Of a DNA stretch of 7,623 nucleotides, positions 6,071 to 7,623 are shown one piece after another. This DNA is from Fibrobacteres bacterium CG2_30_45_31 (GTDB lineage Bacteria > Fibrobacterota > Fibrobacteria > Fibrobacterales > Fibrobacteraceae). The stretch lies in NCBI GenBank assembly GCA_001873075.1, contig MNYL01000077.1, positions 30,325-37,947 on the forward strand. The letters run 5' to 3'. The first letter of the stretch is position 1; each line of letters starts with the position of its first letter. Position numbers and translations under genes: made by a program. The notes below the pieces were generated by a model. The model made no database searches, was not told the origin of the DNA, and saw only the letters and a program-made list of their open reading frames with translations.

Positions 6071-7123
6071 ATGATGAAAACAATGCTACTAGTGGTAATT
6101 ACTGGGGCCATGATCATCCTTTCTGGATGCAAGGGAACCAACGAAAAACGTGGTGACGAACATCTTAAGGAGGGTCGTTACCGCAATGCCATCAATTCTT
6201 ACTTGGAAGCAAAGAATAACGGCAACGTTTCTACAGATTTTTATGATAATTTCTGCCTCGCTTTGGTAAAAGCGGCTGAAATGGAGAGCAAAAAAGATCC
6301 AAACAGCAGCTTACTGAGTGGTTATTTTTCGCAGACCATGAAAAATTTGGATAAGGTGGTCAAGCCGGAAACTGCTCAAGAAATCGCCATTTCCATGGCA
6401 ACCGTTGGTAAATCTCAAGCTGCTGTGGATGCGGACTTGGGAACTACTTTGGACGGTTTTGCCAAGATCGACTCCGCTCTCGCTGTCGTAAAGCGTACGG
6501 GTGGTGCTGAGGCTCCAATCAAGGCGATTCGCACAGAAGCGGAAAATGCTTATGTCGCTCGTGTAATGCCTGAAGTTTTGCAAGAAGAAGATGTGGTGGT
6601 TCGTGAATATCACCTCCTTAAAATTGCTCTGATTGCTCCAGAAAATGAGCAATTGAAGCGCGAACTCAACAAGAGCCATATTGCTACTCGCGGTTATTTC
6701 TTGATTTTCGGTGAAAATCTTGGCGAAAAGGCATCCCCTCTTGTTGATAAGTGGGGTTATGTGATGGGATTCCCTTCAATCAATATTACGTCCACAGGTC
6801 TTACGGGTGAAATTCAGTTCTGGGCTTCTACTGGTAATAACACCGAACTAGAAGTGGAAAAGATTAAGCTCGTTTCTACCCGTGGTGATGAAGTTCTTGC
6901 GAAGCAGGTGGGTAATGGCTGGTGTGAAGCCGAAGTCATCGTTGGCAAGAAAGAAAATGCGAAGATTGAAAAGAAGAAGACTCCGTTTAAAGGCAAAGGC
7001 AAGCTCATGAATGAGTTCCAGTGTTCTGCTAATGTGTCTTTTACATTCCAACAAGGTTTCATTCCTGACTATGTGGAATACAAGGATCAGTACGGTTGGG
7101 GACGCAAATATTTGGGCCAGTAA
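6071..7123 (+). CDS. Lipoprotein with TPR-like N-terminal part, function unknown
   Basis: This 350-aa protein has an N-terminal hydrophobic signal (3-18) and a canonical lipobox LSGC at 17-20, so C20 is the likely lipidated residue and the protein sits in the envelope. After it, residues 24-52 (RGDEHLKEGRYRNAINSYLEAKNNG) match one TPR-like repeat, as in many outer-membrane assembly lipoproteins. Residues 55-200 look largely helical. Residues 235-335 look beta-rich, including a lysine-rich stretch (293-311). I do not recognise the family. AAGGGA (6062-6067) is three bases from the first ATG and six from the second, so the start may be 6074, one residue shorter. Codon use favours CGT/CGC, GGT, GCT and AAG, unlike its neighbours, which suggests high expression. 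It is a single gene between a TATAAT promoter and a hairpin terminator. The family is unassigned; lipoprotein status is firm. Confidence 0.88.
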   Translation: MMKTMLLVVITGAMIILSGCKGTNEKRGDEHLKEGRYRNAINSYLEAKNNGNVSTDFYDNFCLALVKAAEMESKKDPNSSLLSGYFSQTMKNLDKVVKPETAQEIAISMATVGKSQAAVDADLGTTLDGFAKIDSALAVVKRTGGAEAPIKAIRTEAENAYVARVMPEVLQEEDVVVREYHLLKIALIAPENEQLKRELNKSHIATRGYFLIFGENLGEKASPLVDKWGYVMGFPSINITSTGLTGEIQFWASTGNNTELEVEKIKLVSTRGDEVLAKQVGNGWCEAEVIVGKKENAKIEKKKTPFKGKGKLMNEFQCSANVSFTFQQGFIPDYVEYKDQYGWGRKYLGQ

Positions 7124-7160
7124 TACAAAGTCTTAAATCATTTTTTGAATTAGAATTGAA

Positions 7161-7190
7161 AAAAAGTCTGTCCCACGGCAGGCTTTTTTT
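7161..7190 (+). terminator. Rho-independent terminator after the lipoprotein gene
   Basis: AAAAAGTCTGT (7161-7171) pairs with GCAGGCTTTTT (about 7178-7188), with two G-T wobbles and a six-base loop CCCACG. It runs into a tract of seven T ending at 7190. It lies 37 bases after the stop. The A-rich 5' arm means it could also work on the minus strand. Confidence 0.85.
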
Positions 7191-7217
7191 GTGGCTAAAA
7201 TTTTTAGGTTATAGATA

Positions 7218-7623
7218 ATGACACCGGAAGCAATTAAACATTTGTTAATGACTTGGGCTGAACCTCAATTTAGGGCGTTTAGCATGTCCTTGATGCCTGG
7301 GGTAAGTTTTGTTTTGGGGGTGCGATTACCGAAATTACGTAAACTCGCTCGAGAGTTAGCCCTCGGTGATGTAGATCGGTATCTTCAAGAAGCGAGTGAT
7401 GCTACGTTTGAAGAGATTATCCTACAGGGGATGGTTATTGGATATGCGGCAAAAGATTTGCCAAAAACGTTGGCCCGTATACAAACGTTTGTTCCCAAAA
7501 TGGACAACTGGTCTGTATGCGATAGCTTTTGTGGAACGCTAAAATTTGTTGAAAAAAATCGTTCATCTTTTTTTCGCTTTTTATCCCCTTATTTTAAAAG
7601 CAAAGAGGAATATGACGTTCGTT
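7218..7623 (+). CDS. AlkD-like DNA alkylation repair protein, 5' part only
   Basis: An open frame of 135 complete codons runs off the right edge. The translation matches the DNA alkylation repair (AlkD-like, HEAT-like repeat) family, whose members remove alkylated bases as glycosylases. Visible family features are GVRLPKLRKLARELA (34-48), FEEIILQGMVIGYA (64-77), the MDNWSVCDSFCG segment (95-106) and YFKSKEEYDVR (125-135). W98 and D102 have the W-x3-D spacing of the catalytic Trp109 and Asp113 of Bacillus cereus AlkD. The third key Trp would lie beyond the window. The ATG at 7218 has a weak AGG (7206-7208) upstream; Met11 is a less likely start, since the family usually has about 10 residues before LMTWAEPQFRAF-like sequence. 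It follows a terminator by 27 bases, so it has its own promoter; TATAGAT just before the ATG seems too close to serve. Confidence 0.82.
   Translation, partial: MTPEAIKHLLMTWAEPQFRAFSMSLMPGVSFVLGVRLPKLRKLARELALGDVDRYLQEASDATFEEIILQGMVIGYAAKDLPKTLARIQTFVPKMDNWSVCDSFCGTLKFVEKNRSSFFRFLSPYFKSKEEYDVR

Noticed and set aside
1..7623. CRISPR array, tRNA or rRNA gene, insertion sequence or prophage genes
   Set aside because: I saw no regularly spaced direct repeats, tRNA-like cloverleaf, rRNA sequence, transposase or integrase motifs on either strand.

Overview
The window looks like chromosomal DNA from a Fibrobacter species or close relative (a gut cellulose degrader). The main reason is the protein at 3122-3964, which resembles the TIGR02147 / DUF4423 family typical of Fibrobacter genomes. 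It sits in one tight operon with a surface-type lipoprotein and a secreted multidomain GH5 glucanase. All assignments come from reading the sequence and from memory of families; no search was run.

Left half (minus strand, about 51-3964): a three-gene operon, transcribed right to left. It runs from a TIGR02147-like HTH protein to a lipoprotein (regulatory-like beta-sandwich plus CBM11/CIA30-like domain) to a secreted GH5 endoglucanase with linker, CBM11-like module and C-terminal sorting-like domain. The first two genes overlap by ATGA, which fixes the lipoprotein start at 3125. The second and third are 21 bases apart, with a good Shine-Dalgarno. Part of a strong hairpin terminator lies at the left edge.

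Middle (3965-4567): a 381-base divergent intergenic region holding a candidate plus-strand promoter, two clear stem-loops and repeated AATGA words. It leads into an unrecognised 73-aa, four-cysteine protein with a good ribosome binding site. The 3' end of that gene overlaps the convergent gene to its right by 23 bases.

Right half (4545-7623): a glycogen-synthase-like GT5 protein on the minus strand. Its GTG start at 5951 is set by a Shine-Dalgarno and by alignment to GlgA, and several residues known to be catalytic in GlgA appear to be replaced. Divergent from it is a lipoprotein gene (6071-7123) with a canonical lipobox, a TPR-like start and codon use suggesting high expression, followed by a hairpin terminator. 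The 5' part of an AlkD-like DNA alkylation repair gene then runs off the right edge.

The left operon reads as a regulated polysaccharide-binding and degradation unit. The right-hand genes have no evident pathway link to one another. The items most worth a second look are the degenerate GT5 protein, the structured leader in front of the small cysteine protein, and the regulator-lipoprotein-glucanase operon.
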